The translations under genes and the position numbers were made by a program. Positions 1-8,670 of a DNA stretch of 64,000 nucleotides are shown in pieces. A model generated the notes under the pieces. The model had not been told where the DNA came from, made no database searches, and saw only the letters and a list, made by a program, of their open reading frames with translations. Positions within the stretch are counted from its first letter, which is position 1. Each line of letters begins with the position of its first letter. The stretch comes from Candidatus Villigracilis proximus (GTDB lineage: Bacteria; Chloroflexota; Anaerolineae; Anaerolineales; Villigracilaceae): the NCBI GenBank assembly GCA_016715195.1, contig JADKBB010000019.1, positions 9,468 through 73,467 of the forward strand, written 5' to 3'.

Positions 1-960
1 CTTGCGGCTGCTGCTCCCATTATTTTTGCTGTGTTGGGTGAAACATTTTCCGAGCGTGCAGGAGTGATCAATCTCTCGATGAACGGCACGATTCTGCTTT
101 CTGCCATGGGTGGTTTTGCCGTGGCCTATAACACCGATAACATTGTGCTTGGCTTTTTGGCCGGCATGTTGATCGGTGCGCTGGTGGCGCTGGTTGTGGC
201 CTTTGCCAGTATTACACTGAAACAATCTCAGGTGGCGGTTGGATTTGTGCTCGCGCTTACCTGTCGTGACCTTTCCTATTTTCTCGGCAATCCCTATATG
301 GGACAGGCTGGTCCGCGTTTGCAGTCGCTGCCCATCCCGTTTTTGAGTGATTTGCCTATTGTTGGTCCGCTTTTGTTCAAACAGGATTTCATCACCTATG
401 TCAGTTTTATTGCCATTATTCTCGCCTGGGTCTGGATCTATCGTACGCGTCCCGGTTTAATGTTGCAAGGCATTGGTGAAAAACCTGCCGCTGCATTTAT
501 TCGCGGTGCGAATGTCAATTTGATGCGCTATGTCTACACCATGATCGGCGGCGCATTGATCGGGTTGGCTGGTCCCGCGTATTCACTCGCTATCCGTGCT
601 GGTTGGATGGGAACCATCTCAGGCCTCGATGGCATCGGCTGGATCGCCCTTTCCATTACTATCTTTGGCGGTTGGAATCCATCACGTGCAGCATTTGGTG
701 CATATCTCTTTGCCTTTTTACAATGGCTTGGACTGGTATTGCAGGGTGTGTTTACACAAGTCCCATCACAGGTTTTGCAGGTTGCGCCCTTCCCATTGAT
801 GATCCTCACACTGTTGCTTGTCAACATCGGCAATGCCGAATGGGTCGAACGCACGCTCGCGGCTATGCCTGAGAACGCGCGCAAAATATTTGCAAAGGCC
901 CTACGTGCCATGCGGGCCTCTCCGCCCGCGGCGCTGGGTGTGCCCTTCGATACAGATTAA
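1..960 (+). CDS. ABC transporter permease, BmpA/nucleoside-import type (5'-truncated)
   Basis: Membrane permease of an ABC importer of the BPD_transp_2 (LivH/RbsC) superfamily, probably the second permease of a purine-nucleoside type system. The frame is open from base 1, reading LAAAAPIIFAVLGETFSERA, so the gene starts before the window; the GTG at 31 is internal. The GETFSERAGVINLSMNG stretch is the conserved signature of this family (usually GE..ERaGvlNig.EG). Several hydrophobic helices follow, and a typical cytoplasmic tail ends the protein. The ATPase and the other permease would lie upstream. Substrate identity is inferred from family resemblance only. Confidence 0.85.
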   Translation, partial: LAAAAPIIFAVLGETFSERAGVINLSMNGTILLSAMGGFAVAYNTDNIVLGFLAGMLIGALVALVVAFASITLKQSQVAVGFVLALTCRDLSYFLGNPYMGQAGPRLQSLPIPFLSDLPIVGPLLFKQDFITYVSFIAIILAWVWIYRTRPGLMLQGIGEKPAAAFIRGANVNLMRYVYTMIGGALIGLAGPAYSLAIRAGWMGTISGLDGIGWIALSITIFGGWNPSRAAFGAYLFAFLQWLGLVLQGVFTQVPSQVLQVAPFPLMILTLLLVNIGNAEWVERTLAAMPENARKIFAKALRAMRASPPAALGVPFDTD

Positions 961-968
961 TACTTCAA

Positions 969-996
969 ACCTCCGGGAAGCAACTGTCTCGGAGGT
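969..996 (+). terminator. Intrinsic terminator after the ABC permease
   Basis: A 7-bp inverted repeat ACCTCCG/CGGAGGT with a 14-nt loop is followed by a CTTTCTTT pyrimidine tract. It lies just after the permease stop and before thrC. Confidence 0.6.
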
Positions 997-1012
997 CTTT
1001 CTTTATATCGGG

Positions 1013-1018
1013 TAAAAT
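1013..1018 (+). promoter_or_regulatory. -10 box of thrC (leaderless-type start)
   Basis: TAAAAT lies 9 nt before the thrC ATG and there is no Shine-Dalgarno sequence between them. Transcription would start at or next to the start codon. Confidence 0.45.
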
Positions 1019-1027
1019 TACGCCGTT

Positions 1028-2296
1028 ATGAAAAACTTCACTGGCTATAAATGTTCGCTTTGTGGTGCGGAATATCTTCAAGGGCAGGTTACCTATACCT
1101 GCCCGAAGGATGGCGGCAATCTGGATATCGTTCTGGATTATGAAGCCATCAAGAAGAAGTTTCAACCCGAAGACATCACCTCGCGGACTGAATCCTCGCT
1201 TTGGAGGTATCTGCCTCTTTTGCCTGTGGATGAACCTGCGGGTGACTCTACTCCCTTACACGCGGCAGGCTGGACGCCGGTATTTGCTCTGCCACGACTG
1301 GCAGATAAATTAGGCCTCAAGCATCTCTGGCTGAAGGATGAGTCACGAAATCCCACGGCATCCTTTAAGGATCGTGCCAGTGCCGTCGTTGTGACTCGCG
1401 CGCGCGAACTCAAAGCCAAAGTAGTGGTGACTGCGTCCACAGGGAATGCGGGTGCGGCACTGGCGGGTATGTCGGCGGCAGTGGGGCAGAAGGCTGTCAT
1501 CTTTGCGCCCAAGTCTGCGCCGCAGGCCAAGGTGGCGCAATTGCTGATCTTCGGCGCGAAAGTCATTCTGGTGGATGGTTCTTATGATGACGCCTTTGAT
1601 CTGACTGTAAAAGCCGCGAATGAATTCGGTTGGTATTGCCGCAACACAGGCTACAATCCATTTACATTGGAAGGCAAGAAGACTGCTGCTTTTGAAATTT
1701 GGGAGTGGTGGGAGAAAGCTCATCGTGACTGGCATAAAAAAGACAGTCCATTGGATAGTCATTCCCCATTATCTATTTTTGTTTCTGTCGGGGATGGTAA
1801 TATTATTTCCGGTATTCATAAAGGTTTCAAGGATCTATTCGCATTAGGCTGGATTCCCAACATGCCGCGCATTGTTGGCGTGCAAGCCGAAGGGTCCGCC
1901 GCGATTGCAAATGCGTTTCATGCCAACACTGAAATTATTACTCCCGTCTCTGCAACCACAATCGCAGACAGCATTTCAGTGGACTTGCCGCGTGACGGAG
2001 TCCGTGCGGTGCGGGCGGCAAAGGAAACCAACGGGACGTATATTACTGTCAGCGATGATGAGATCATTAAGGCAATTGCAGAGCTCGGTGGCATGGGGAT
2101 CTTCCCCGAACCTGCCGGGGCTGCGGCATATGCCGGTTTGGTAAAAGCAACAGGCTCGGGCGCAGTAGGAAGCGATGACCCCGTCCTCGTGCTGAATACA
2201 GGCAGCGGACTCAAAGATGTCCGCGCGGCGATGCAGGCTGTCCAGTCTGCTCCGATCATTGAACCAACTTTAGAGGCTGTGAAAAAGATTTTATGA
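1028..2296 (+). CDS. thrC: Threonine synthase
   Basis: PLP enzyme converting O-phospho-L-homoserine to L-threonine. It has 422 residues, as usual for the family. An N-terminal zinc-ribbon-like stretch (YKCSLC, then YTCPKDGG) precedes the fold-type II core. The PLP lysine sits in NPTASFKDRAS (about residue 117), and TASTGNAGAALAG is the phosphate-binding loop. A glycine-rich NTGSGLKD segment near the end completes the cofactor pocket. The last four bases overlap the next gene, so thrC is probably the first gene of a three-gene transcript. A -10-like TAAAAT lies 9 nt before the ATG. Confidence 0.95.
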   Translation: MKNFTGYKCSLCGAEYLQGQVTYTCPKDGGNLDIVLDYEAIKKKFQPEDITSRTESSLWRYLPLLPVDEPAGDSTPLHAAGWTPVFALPRLADKLGLKHLWLKDESRNPTASFKDRASAVVVTRARELKAKVVVTASTGNAGAALAGMSAAVGQKAVIFAPKSAPQAKVAQLLIFGAKVILVDGSYDDAFDLTVKAANEFGWYCRNTGYNPFTLEGKKTAAFEIWEWWEKAHRDWHKKDSPLDSHSPLSIFVSVGDGNIISGIHKGFKDLFALGWIPNMPRIVGVQAEGSAAIANAFHANTEIITPVSATTIADSISVDLPRDGVRAVRAAKETNGTYITVSDDEIIKAIAELGGMGIFPEPAGAAAYAGLVKATGSGAVGSDDPVLVLNTGSGLKDVRAAMQAVQSAPIIEPTLEAVKKIL

Positions 2297-3456
2297 AAAG
2301 CAATCAATGGAGTCTTAGTTTTCGTTATGTAGTGGGTGCTGTTATTTTTGTGGCTGTGATCGCCTTGCTGATCTATGCGCGTGAAGCGACAAAGATGCTG
2401 GTGATCGCTGCCTTCGCGGCGTATTTGATCAGTCCGGCTGTGACGATGTTGATGCACAGCACAAAATTATCGCGAACGGCTGCGGTGAATATCGTTTATT
2501 TTTCTGCATTGATCGTGTTGGTGGGTGTGCCTGCAATATTGACACCGATCTTTTTCGATGAAATAAAGATTGTCGCCAGCGATCTGCTTGATCTTTCAAA
2601 ACAGATCAGTGTTGCGCTTATACAGCCGGTACAGGTTGGCGGCATGGTTTTCCATTTTGAACAACTGGGCGAAAGTTTTGGACATTTTCAAGAATCGATG
2701 CTCACGCCATTACCGGAAGAGGCGCTGGCTTTACTGGAGACAACTTCAGTTAATGTTTTGTGGTTTTTGGTGATTCTGGTCAGTGTGCATTTATTTATGA
2801 GCGAATGGCCGCGTATGCGCGAGTGGATGATCGAACTTGCGCCGGAGCCTTATCATCAGGACATGCATGAGTTATATAAACGCCTGCGCAATGTGTGGAT
2901 GGCTTATCTGCGCGGACAGATCGTGTTGATGGTGGTGGTGGGGGTGGTGTTCACGGTGGCCTGGTTAATCCTTGGCATTCCAGGTGCGTTGGTGCTGGGA
3001 GTTCTGGCGGGCTTATTTACCTTGATTCCAGATGTGGGTCCTTTTTTGGCGGCCGGGCTCGCCATGGGCGTGGCTTTGTTGGAAGGCTCCAGTTGGATTC
3101 CACTTTCAAATTTTTGGGTGGCGGGGATTGTCGGCCTGACGTATCTGGTCTTGATCAACTTAAAGAGTTTTTTCCTGCGCCCGATCATTATGGGACGCAG
3201 CCTGCACATGAACGAAGGCTTGATCTTCATTTCGATTATGATCGCCACGATCCTTGAAGGAATCATGGGCGCATTATTGATCGTGCCGCTTCTGGCTTCG
3301 GTGGTTGTGATTATGGAATACTTGCGCCGTCGTGTGTTGGGATTATCTCCCTTTGCCGCTGAAGATGACAAACAATTTGTGACTCCGCCGGAAAAGATAA
3401 AGACAAGGCGGCAGCTAAAAATCTATAAAAAGGAAGTCCCGAAACAGGATTTATGA
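2293..3456 (+). CDS. AI-2E family transporter (UPF0118 permease)
   Basis: Integral membrane protein of the AI-2E/PerM family, 387 residues. Two hydrophobic helices open the protein, followed by a soluble stretch of about 100 residues and then a cluster of helices including the family-typical GIPGALVLGVLAGLFTLIPD and LRPIIMGRSLHMNEG segments. The tail is charged and Lys-rich. It overlaps thrC by 4 nt (ATGA) and overlaps the next gene by 4 nt, so the three are translationally coupled. Substrate is unknown; members export AI-2 or act as Na+/H+ antiporters, and the context does not decide. Confidence 0.85.
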   Translation: MKSNQWSLSFRYVVGAVIFVAVIALLIYAREATKMLVIAAFAAYLISPAVTMLMHSTKLSRTAAVNIVYFSALIVLVGVPAILTPIFFDEIKIVASDLLDLSKQISVALIQPVQVGGMVFHFEQLGESFGHFQESMLTPLPEEALALLETTSVNVLWFLVILVSVHLFMSEWPRMREWMIELAPEPYHQDMHELYKRLRNVWMAYLRGQIVLMVVVGVVFTVAWLILGIPGALVLGVLAGLFTLIPDVGPFLAAGLAMGVALLEGSSWIPLSNFWVAGIVGLTYLVLINLKSFFLRPIIMGRSLHMNEGLIFISIMIATILEGIMGALLIVPLLASVVVIMEYLRRRVLGLSPFAAEDDKQFVTPPEKIKTRRQLKIYKKEVPKQDL

Positions 3457-4385
3457 AAATCACTTATTCGATCATTGCTCCCATCTATAATGAGATAGAT
3501 AACCTCCCTGAGTTGTATCGCCGTGTTAAAGAAGTGATGGATTCCTCCGGCGAACCGTGGGAGCTTATCCTCGTGGACGATGGCTCAACAGACGGTTCAA
3601 CAGACAAAATTCGTGAGTTGGCCCAGGCAGATAAAACAGTGCGGCCTGTGATCTTTGCGCGCAATTTTGGTCATCAGGTTGCCATCACCGCTGGCTGGGA
3701 TTATGCGCGCGGCGATGCGATCGTCATCATTGATGCGGATTTGCAAGACCCGCCCGAAGTGATCCTTGAATTGGCAAAAAAATGGAAGGAAGGCTACGAA
3801 GTTGTGTATGCCGTGCGCGGTGAGCGTGAAGGTGAATCGTGGTTTAAGAAATTTACTGCCGCCATGTTCTATCGTTTGATCTACAGCATCACCGATGTGA
3901 AAATCCCCGTGGACACGGGAGACTTCCGTTTGATGGATCGCAAGGTCGTGGATGTGCTCAAGCAGATGAAGGAACGCCATCGCTTCCCGCGCGGCATGTC
4001 AGCCTGGGTTGGGTTCAGGCAGATCGGTGTCACCTACAAACGCGCGGCGCGCGTGGCAGGTGTGACCAAATATCCGTTCCGTAAGATGCTCAAACTGGCG
4101 CTGAATGCCATCACAGGCTTTTCATATTTCCCATTACAGGTTGCCACATATTTCGGTTTCTTTTCTGCTGGCGTTTCGATCCTTGCCATTCCTCTGGTTG
4201 CCATTCTGCGTTTAGCTGGCTCGCACTTTTTTGAAGGTCAAACCACCACACTGGTTTCAGTGCTTTTCCTGGGCGGTGTGCAGTTGATCTCGCTTGGCAT
4301 TCTCGGTGAATATATTGGCCGCTTATATGATGAAGCCAAAGGCAGACCGTTATATATTGTCCGTGATGCGCCTGAAGATCAGTAA
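3453..4385 (+). CDS. Glycosyltransferase family 2, DPM1/GtrB-like with two C-terminal membrane helices
   Basis: Transfers a sugar from a nucleotide donor, probably to polyprenyl phosphate. The GT-A fold shows IIAPIYNEIDNLP at the N-terminus, ELILVDDGSTDGS (first Asp pair), DADLQDPPE as the DxD-type metal site, and DTGDFRLMDRKV plus RGMSAWVGFRQ typical of dolichyl/undecaprenyl-phosphate sugar synthases. Two hydrophobic helices (about residues 230-250 and 265-290) match the GtrB type. It starts inside the end of the AI-2E gene (ATGA). Likely role is envelope glycan precursor synthesis. Confidence 0.88.
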   Translation: MKITYSIIAPIYNEIDNLPELYRRVKEVMDSSGEPWELILVDDGSTDGSTDKIRELAQADKTVRPVIFARNFGHQVAITAGWDYARGDAIVIIDADLQDPPEVILELAKKWKEGYEVVYAVRGEREGESWFKKFTAAMFYRLIYSITDVKIPVDTGDFRLMDRKVVDVLKQMKERHRFPRGMSAWVGFRQIGVTYKRAARVAGVTKYPFRKMLKLALNAITGFSYFPLQVATYFGFFSAGVSILAIPLVAILRLAGSHFFEGQTTTLVSVLFLGGVQLISLGILGEYIGRLYDEAKGRPLYIVRDAPEDQ

Positions 4386-4408
4386 TCTGTGAATAGTCAT
4401 CAGTAACC

Positions 4409-4445
4409 AGTCGGCGGTCACCGAAGGGAGCCGCCGACTTTTTTC
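4409..4445 (+). terminator. Intrinsic terminator after the GT2 gene
   Basis: A perfect 9-bp stem AGTCGGCGG/CCGCCGACT with a 13-nt loop is followed by a run of T. It ends the thrC-AI-2E-GT2 transcript. Confidence 0.8.
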
Positions 4446-4471
4446 TTTGCCCTTTCCTCTTTCATAATCCC

Positions 4472-5830
4472 ATGTCATTAACTTTTCTCAAAGACCGTTC
4501 GTTTATCCGTGAATTGCTTGTGATCGCAATTCCCATTTCCTTTCAACAACTCATCAATGCCTCGCTTAACATGATCGATGTGATTATGGTCGGGCAATTG
4601 GGTGAGACCTCCATTGCCGCGCTGGGTTTATCCAACCAGGTTTTCTTTGTGTTAATTTTGATCCTCTTTGGCGCGACCAGCGGCATGGCGATCTTCACTG
4701 CGCAATTTTGGGGCAAGCATGAGATCGAACCGATCCGTAAAGTGTTGGGGATGAGTCTGCTTCTCTCTACTGCTGTTGCGTTCATCTTTACACTCGCCGC
4801 CACTCTCATGCCCGAAAGAGTGCTTGGCTTTTACACAAAAGATGCCGAAGTCATCAGCCTTGGCAGTAGTTATCTTCGCATCGTTGGCTTTTCCTATATT
4901 CCCGTTGCCATTGCCACTTCATACATTGCGGTTTTACGCAGCATTCAACTCATTCGACTTACCGTCGTTGCCACTATTACAGCATTAATTTTCAAAACGA
5001 TTCTGGGATATGGATTGATCTTCGGCATCGCCGGACTTCCCGCACTCGGCGTGCGTGGGGCAGCCATCGGCACCGCATCAGGCTGGACTTTGGAACTGGT
5101 TCTGCTCTTGATCTTAATCTACACTCAGAAGACTCCCCTCGCCGCCAACCCGTTGACATTCTTCTCCTTCGATATGCCTTTCTTTTTGCGCGTATTTACC
5201 ACTGCGATGCCCGCTGTTGCCAACGAATTATTCTGGTCATTAGGCATCACAACCTATAACGCCATCTACGCCCACATCGGCACAGACTCAATTGCTGCGA
5301 TCAACGTCAACGCGACGATCGAGGAGCTTGGCTTTGTTGTCTTTATTGGGCTGGGTAATGCCTGCGCGGTGATGGTGGGGAACCGCATCGGCGCGGGACG
5401 TAAAGATGAAGCCTATGAAATTGTCCGGCGGGTAATTATTTTAGGTGTGGCTTTTGCTCTGGCTGTTGGTTTGATCATTATTCTTTTGCGTGAAGTTGTG
5501 GTCGGTTTATATGACCTTTCACCAAGCGGCGAGAATAATGTCCGCTGGCTGCTGCTGGTGATGGCGTCCACTTTATGGATCCGCATGTTCAACTTCTCAA
5601 CTTTTATCGGCGCGCTGCGTGCCGGCGGTGACACCCGCTTTGCATTGCTGATGGAAATTTGTTCGATCTGGTTGATCGGCGTTCCAGCCGCATACATCGG
5701 CGCTTTTGTGTTGCATCTCCCCGTGTATTTGGTGTATCTGATGGTCATGCTTGAAGAACTTGCCAAAGCCTTTGTCAGCAGTTGGAGATTCAGGTCACGC
5801 AAATGGATTCACGATCTGGTAAATAATTAA
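4472..5830 (+). CDS. MATE family efflux transporter
   Basis: Multidrug/toxin extrusion antiporter of the MATE/NorM class, 452 residues and about 12 hydrophobic helices in two homologous halves. The opening ELLVIAIPISFQQLINASLN and MIDVIMVGQLGETSIAALGL segments are the family hallmark, and IGAGRKDEA in the second half mirrors WGKHEIEPI in the first. It stands alone between a terminator and a repeat-rich gap. Substrate and coupling ion cannot be read from the sequence. Confidence 0.93.
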   Translation: MSLTFLKDRSFIRELLVIAIPISFQQLINASLNMIDVIMVGQLGETSIAALGLSNQVFFVLILILFGATSGMAIFTAQFWGKHEIEPIRKVLGMSLLLSTAVAFIFTLAATLMPERVLGFYTKDAEVISLGSSYLRIVGFSYIPVAIATSYIAVLRSIQLIRLTVVATITALIFKTILGYGLIFGIAGLPALGVRGAAIGTASGWTLELVLLLILIYTQKTPLAANPLTFFSFDMPFFLRVFTTAMPAVANELFWSLGITTYNAIYAHIGTDSIAAINVNATIEELGFVVFIGLGNACAVMVGNRIGAGRKDEAYEIVRRVIILGVAFALAVGLIIILLREVVVGLYDLSPSGENNVRWLLLVMASTLWIRMFNFSTFIGALRAGGDTRFALLMEICSIWLIGVPAAYIGAFVLHLPVYLVYLMVMLEELAKAFVSSWRFRSRKWIHDLVNN

Positions 5831-6107
5831 TTTAAGTTGCCACCCTATTCAATTTCATCGCGGAGGGCACAGAGAAAAAGCCATAAACTCCGCGAACCCT
5901 GCGCCTCAGTGGTTCAAAATAGTCTTATAAAGGCTCTTGCCCTAAAAGTAGCAACTCGGGTTAATTAACTCACCCTGCGCAGTATAACTCCGAAGGAGTG
6001 AAATGATTCTAGAATCAACGCAAAAAATCGTCCAACCCCGAAGGGGTGTCATGTCATGCAATTCTATCATCCCTTCGGGATTGTTTACTGCGTAACGGCA
6101 GTCATAC
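5831..6107. repeat. Intergenic block of short palindromic repeats
   Basis: No gene is seen here. The stretch holds a set of GAAG/CTTC-centred palindromes: ACTCCGAAGGAGT (5987-5999), ACCCCGAAGGGGT (6035-6047) and ATCCCTTCGGGAT (6069-6081), plus a perfect 14-nt palindrome TGATTCTAGAATCA at 6004-6017. A 60-codon open frame on the minus strand (5942-6124) is a by-product of these units. They resemble the dispersed palindromic elements seen in intergenic regions of several phyla; copy number outside the window is unknown. Confidence 0.6.
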
Positions 6108-6143
6108 ATAAAAAGGAGCCGCAAAACTGCGGCTCCTTTTTAT
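6108..6143. terminator. Strong terminator, ending the 20.9-6.1 kb minus-strand cluster
   Basis: A perfect 15-bp inverted repeat with core AAAAGGAGCCGC/GCGGCTCCTTTT and a 6-nt loop, with U-tracts in both directions. On the minus strand it sits directly after the stop codon of the last gene of the carotenoid cluster. Confidence 0.85.
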
Positions 6144-6144
6144 A

Positions 6145-6516
6145 TTATGCCTGAATTTTGATGGCGGTATATTTTGCTCCGCCCCGCATTCTGCCGATGA
6201 AGCCGAAGATGTAGAACATGGCGCCGTATTTTTTCTTCATCAATGTTTCTACGTGTTTGATGGCTTCTGGAGATTCGTTGGTTTGAGCGCGGGCGTCCTG
6301 CCACTCGCCTGTGGGTTCGCCAGAACCTGTGGACGGCGCAACGCGGACCGTGCCATTGTTGCGAATCCGCTTGGCTTTGCCCGCCCCGGCCTGGGTCCAG
6401 ACTTGAAGCGCTTCTCCATCCCGCACAAACCAAACGGGAGTCTTAATTCCCTGTCCATTTTTGCGGAAGGTTTCGACGTTTAAATATTGTTGTTTTTCAA
6501 ATTGATCGAGTTTCAT
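6145..6516 (-). CDS. PPOX-class F420-dependent oxidoreductase-like protein (Rv2061 type)
   Basis: Small split-beta-barrel flavin/deazaflavin protein of 123 residues. The order fits the PPOX-class Rv2061 subfamily: a start LDQFEKQQYLNVETFRKNGQG, then TPVWFVRDGEALQVWT, a basic AGKAKRIRNNGTVRVAP cofactor loop, and a C-terminal KYGAMFYIFGFIGRMRGG. Its ATG overlaps the lycopene cyclase stop (ATGA), so it is the last gene of the carotenoid cluster. The reaction is unknown; reduction of a carotenoid or an aldehyde with F420 is only a guess. Confidence 0.75.
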   Translation of the reverse strand: MKLDQFEKQQYLNVETFRKNGQGIKTPVWFVRDGEALQVWTQAGAGKAKRIRNNGTVRVAPSTGSGEPTGEWQDARAQTNESPEAIKHVETLMKKKYGAMFYIFGFIGRMRGGAKYTAIKIQA

Positions 6517-7307
6517 GGGAGTCCTTTATAGTGATTTGATTTCCAATCATTAAAGCGCTGCCGCCCAATGTTGGATAGTAGCAGGGTGATGCCGAAGGCA
6601 ATCAGAATGTTGGTGATAAAAAAGAATACAACTTCTTCAAGCGGAAGAATGCCGAAGAAGAGAATGCCCGTGGTTTGTGCCGGTGAGATGGCCCAGGTTG
6701 TGTCTTTGAGCGCGACAATATCAGCTAGTGAAAGATATATGCCGGGAATGAAGATCGCAAGAAAGACAAGTTTGCGGTAATACCAGAGAATATCTGCGCC
6801 ATATAGTAATTGAGGGAAGATGGCTGGCAATGCCCAAAAAAGCGTGATGGATAAATAAGTGATGGGTTGATTATCGCTGAAGAACAGGGCTGTGAAAATT
6901 ACCCATACAATAAATAAGATCACAGCAGAAACAATCCGCGCGGACTTTGATGGCTGGAAATTTTCTTTTGGTTCAGAAATTCTTCTGGCAAGAAACCACC
7001 ACCATAAGCCTGAGAGAATGGTTTCCACAATAAAGAAAGTATATTCTTCAATGGGCACATAGCCGAAGACGATGCCTGTCACGAGCGCGGGGTTGTAATA
7101 CCACACGCCGGTTGCCACGAGATAATTATCCCAGGGCGTGGTGTAGACTACGGCCAAAATCACATGCACAAGAATCGCGATCCACACGGCGCGTCCATTT
7201 TGGAAGCCGGGCGTGGGTCTATTATTTTTATTATCCCAATACGTGATCGCAAGAAAGATGACGATGGGAAGGACAAGAAAGCGAAGGAGGAATCCGAAGT
7301 AGGTCAT
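6513..7307 (-). CDS. crtYcd: Lycopene cyclase, CarR/CrtYcd type (two fused domains)
   Basis: Membrane lycopene cyclase of the CarR-like class, found as CrtYc plus CrtYd in actinobacteria and as one chain in archaea. The protein has 264 residues and about seven helices in two related halves. Half one carries YTTPWDNYLVATGVWYY and FGYVPIEEYTFFI; half two carries TTWAISPAQTTGILFFGILP and PLEEVVFFFITN. The paired P-x-E-E motifs are the family signature. It overlaps the downstream oxidoreductase by 4 nt. With crtI and crtB in the same window it would complete cyclic carotene synthesis. Confidence 0.88.
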   Translation of the reverse strand: MTYFGFLLRFLVLPIVIFLAITYWDNKNNRPTPGFQNGRAVWIAILVHVILAVVYTTPWDNYLVATGVWYYNPALVTGIVFGYVPIEEYTFFIVETILSGLWWWFLARRISEPKENFQPSKSARIVSAVILFIVWVIFTALFFSDNQPITYLSITLFWALPAIFPQLLYGADILWYYRKLVFLAIFIPGIYLSLADIVALKDTTWAISPAQTTGILFFGILPLEEVVFFFITNILIAFGITLLLSNIGRQRFNDWKSNHYKGLP

Positions 7308-7394
7308 GGGTGGTTAGTGGTTGATGGTTGATGATTTGTGGTTGGTAGATTGGTAAATTGATGACTGCTTACTGTCAACTACCACTGATAACTG
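7308..7394. repeat. Low-complexity TGGTTGAT / CAACTGTCAACT repeat spacer
   Basis: This 87-nt gap between the P450 and the lycopene cyclase is built of short near-repeats (GGTTGATGGTTGATG, then CTGTCAACTACCACTGATAACTG). The two halves are roughly complementary, so the transcript could fold into a long imperfect hairpin. It is the largest gap in the run of genes from 6145 to 17026 apart from the repeat at 12145-12261. Confidence 0.4.
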
Positions 7395-8084
7395 TCAACT
7401 GACAACTGCTCTCCTCATCACCTTCATCATCACTCCGGGTCTTGGCTCCAGTGTAGCGCCCATATGAGCGTGGACTTTGTGCCCGGTGAATTCAAAGGTG
7501 TGGGTTTGCAGTAAACGTGTCATGACGATTCGCGCCTCGGCCTGACCGAATGCGGCGCCAATGCAGGCCCGTGGACCGCCTCCAAATGGGATGTAACTCA
7601 TGGGCGGAGTCTTACGTCCGTGGGCGAAGCGTTCGGGGCAGAAATCTTCGGCGTTCTCCCAGATTTCGGGGTCGCGGTGGGTGAGGTAGATCGAGTAGAA
7701 CAGGCGCTCATTCTTGGGGACTTTGTTTCCGTCGAAATCCATTTCTTCGGCGATGCGCCGGTTGCCGATATGAATCGGCGGATATAGCCGCAAACTTTCC
7801 TTGATGACATGATCGAGCAATGCAGATTTTTCCTGCGTATCCACTTCATGCAAAAGTTGAGTATTTGTTTCAGGGTGTTGACCTAGCAGGGCAAATACCC
7901 AGGCCAGCAAAGCAGTGGACGTATCATGCCCGGCGATCATCATCGTCAACATCTGGTCGCGGATTACTTTGTCGGTTAAGCCGGCGTCAATCAAATGTTG
8001 GAGCAGATCAGCTGGTTCCACTTCGCCACTGTCTGACCATCTTTCATTTTCTTCGGTCATGAATGATCTCAAACAAATAATCAT
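7395..8084 (-). CDS. Cytochrome P450, C-terminal part (frameshifted)
   Basis: Second piece of the P450 that begins at 8670. It carries the I-helix oxygen motif AGHDTST, the K-helix ESLR, the PERF segment (CPERF) and the haem loop FGGGPRACIG with the proximal Cys. The meaningful frame begins at ENERWSDSG; the few residues before that are out-of-frame translation of the upstream half. Joining the halves needs one base removed from the A4 run (T at 8047-8050 on the plus strand), which reads DRRNERW. Likely a carotenoid hydroxylase, by context. Confidence 0.85.
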   Translation of the reverse strand: MIICLRSFMTEENERWSDSGEVEPADLLQHLIDAGLTDKVIRDQMLTMMIAGHDTSTALLAWVFALLGQHPETNTQLLHEVDTQEKSALLDHVIKESLRLYPPIHIGNRRIAEEMDFDGNKVPKNERLFYSIYLTHRDPEIWENAEDFCPERFAHGRKTPPMSYIPFGGGPRACIGAAFGQAEARIVMTRLLQTHTFEFTGHKVHAHMGATLEPRPGVMMKVMRRAVVS

Positions 8085-8670
8085 CCAGCACCTTCAACGG
8101 TTTGCGGAATCCAAAGCGCGGCATGTTGCGCCAGATGATCCAGCCGCCGGGGGAGATGTATTCGATGGCTTTGAGAATCGGATTCCAGATGCGCGGCAGA
8201 TCGTCCCAGACATCTTTGCTGAATAGAGTCTGCATGATGATGAGCAGTGCAATCTTACGGCTCTCGACCAGCATATCCACAGTTTCACCATTTTGCCATT
8301 GGGAGGTGACTCTATCAGCTTGGGAAATCATCATTTGGGTGTAACCAGCCAACCGCGCAGGATGAAGCGGGGGTTCCATCAAAGCGCGATAGCGGTCATG
8401 TTCGTCACCGTCCACGATCAATACGCCGCGATCGAGATAATCGGTGACGGGATCTGTGTTGCGCCATGTGACCTTCTCGCGCTCGGTGACCAAAACCTTG
8501 CGCACAAATTCGGGGCCAAAGACAACATACGGGCGAAAGCCGGGGATTGGAATTTGAAAGAAACGGCCAACATGCTGCGCCATCACTTTCAACGGGCCAA
8601 GCGGAGATTTTTCTTTGATCAATGCGCGCATTGCGGCGCGGCCGGTTTCGGGAGAGAGAGGTTGAGTCAT
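8044..8670 (-). CDS. Cytochrome P450, N-terminal part (frameshifted)
   Basis: N-terminal half of a soluble bacterial P450; joined with 7395-8084 it gives about 425 residues, normal for the family. It has no membrane anchor. WRNTDPVTDYLDRGVLIVDG followed by HDRYRALMEPPLHP is the C-helix region (H..R haem propionate contact). The frame runs off at a homopolymer near 8047 and stops at DRRK. The ATG overlaps the alpha/beta hydrolase stop by 4 nt. In Thermus thermophilus a P450 (CYP175A1) hydroxylates beta-carotene and is clustered with crtB and a LitR/CarH regulator, which suggests the same role here. Confidence 0.85.
   Translation of the reverse strand: MTQPLSPETGRAAMRALIKEKSPLGPLKVMAQHVGRFFQIPIPGFRPYVVFGPEFVRKVLVTEREKVTWRNTDPVTDYLDRGVLIVDGDEHDRYRALMEPPLHPARLAGYTQMMISQADRVTSQWQNGETVDMLVESRKIALLIIMQTLFSKDVWDDLPRIWNPILKAIEYISPGGWIIWRNMPRFGFRKPLKVLDDYLFEIIHDRRK

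Noticed and set aside
5942..6124. 60-codon open frame on the minus strand
   Set aside because: It is a translation of the palindromic repeats in this gap and has no ribosome binding site or protein-like pattern.
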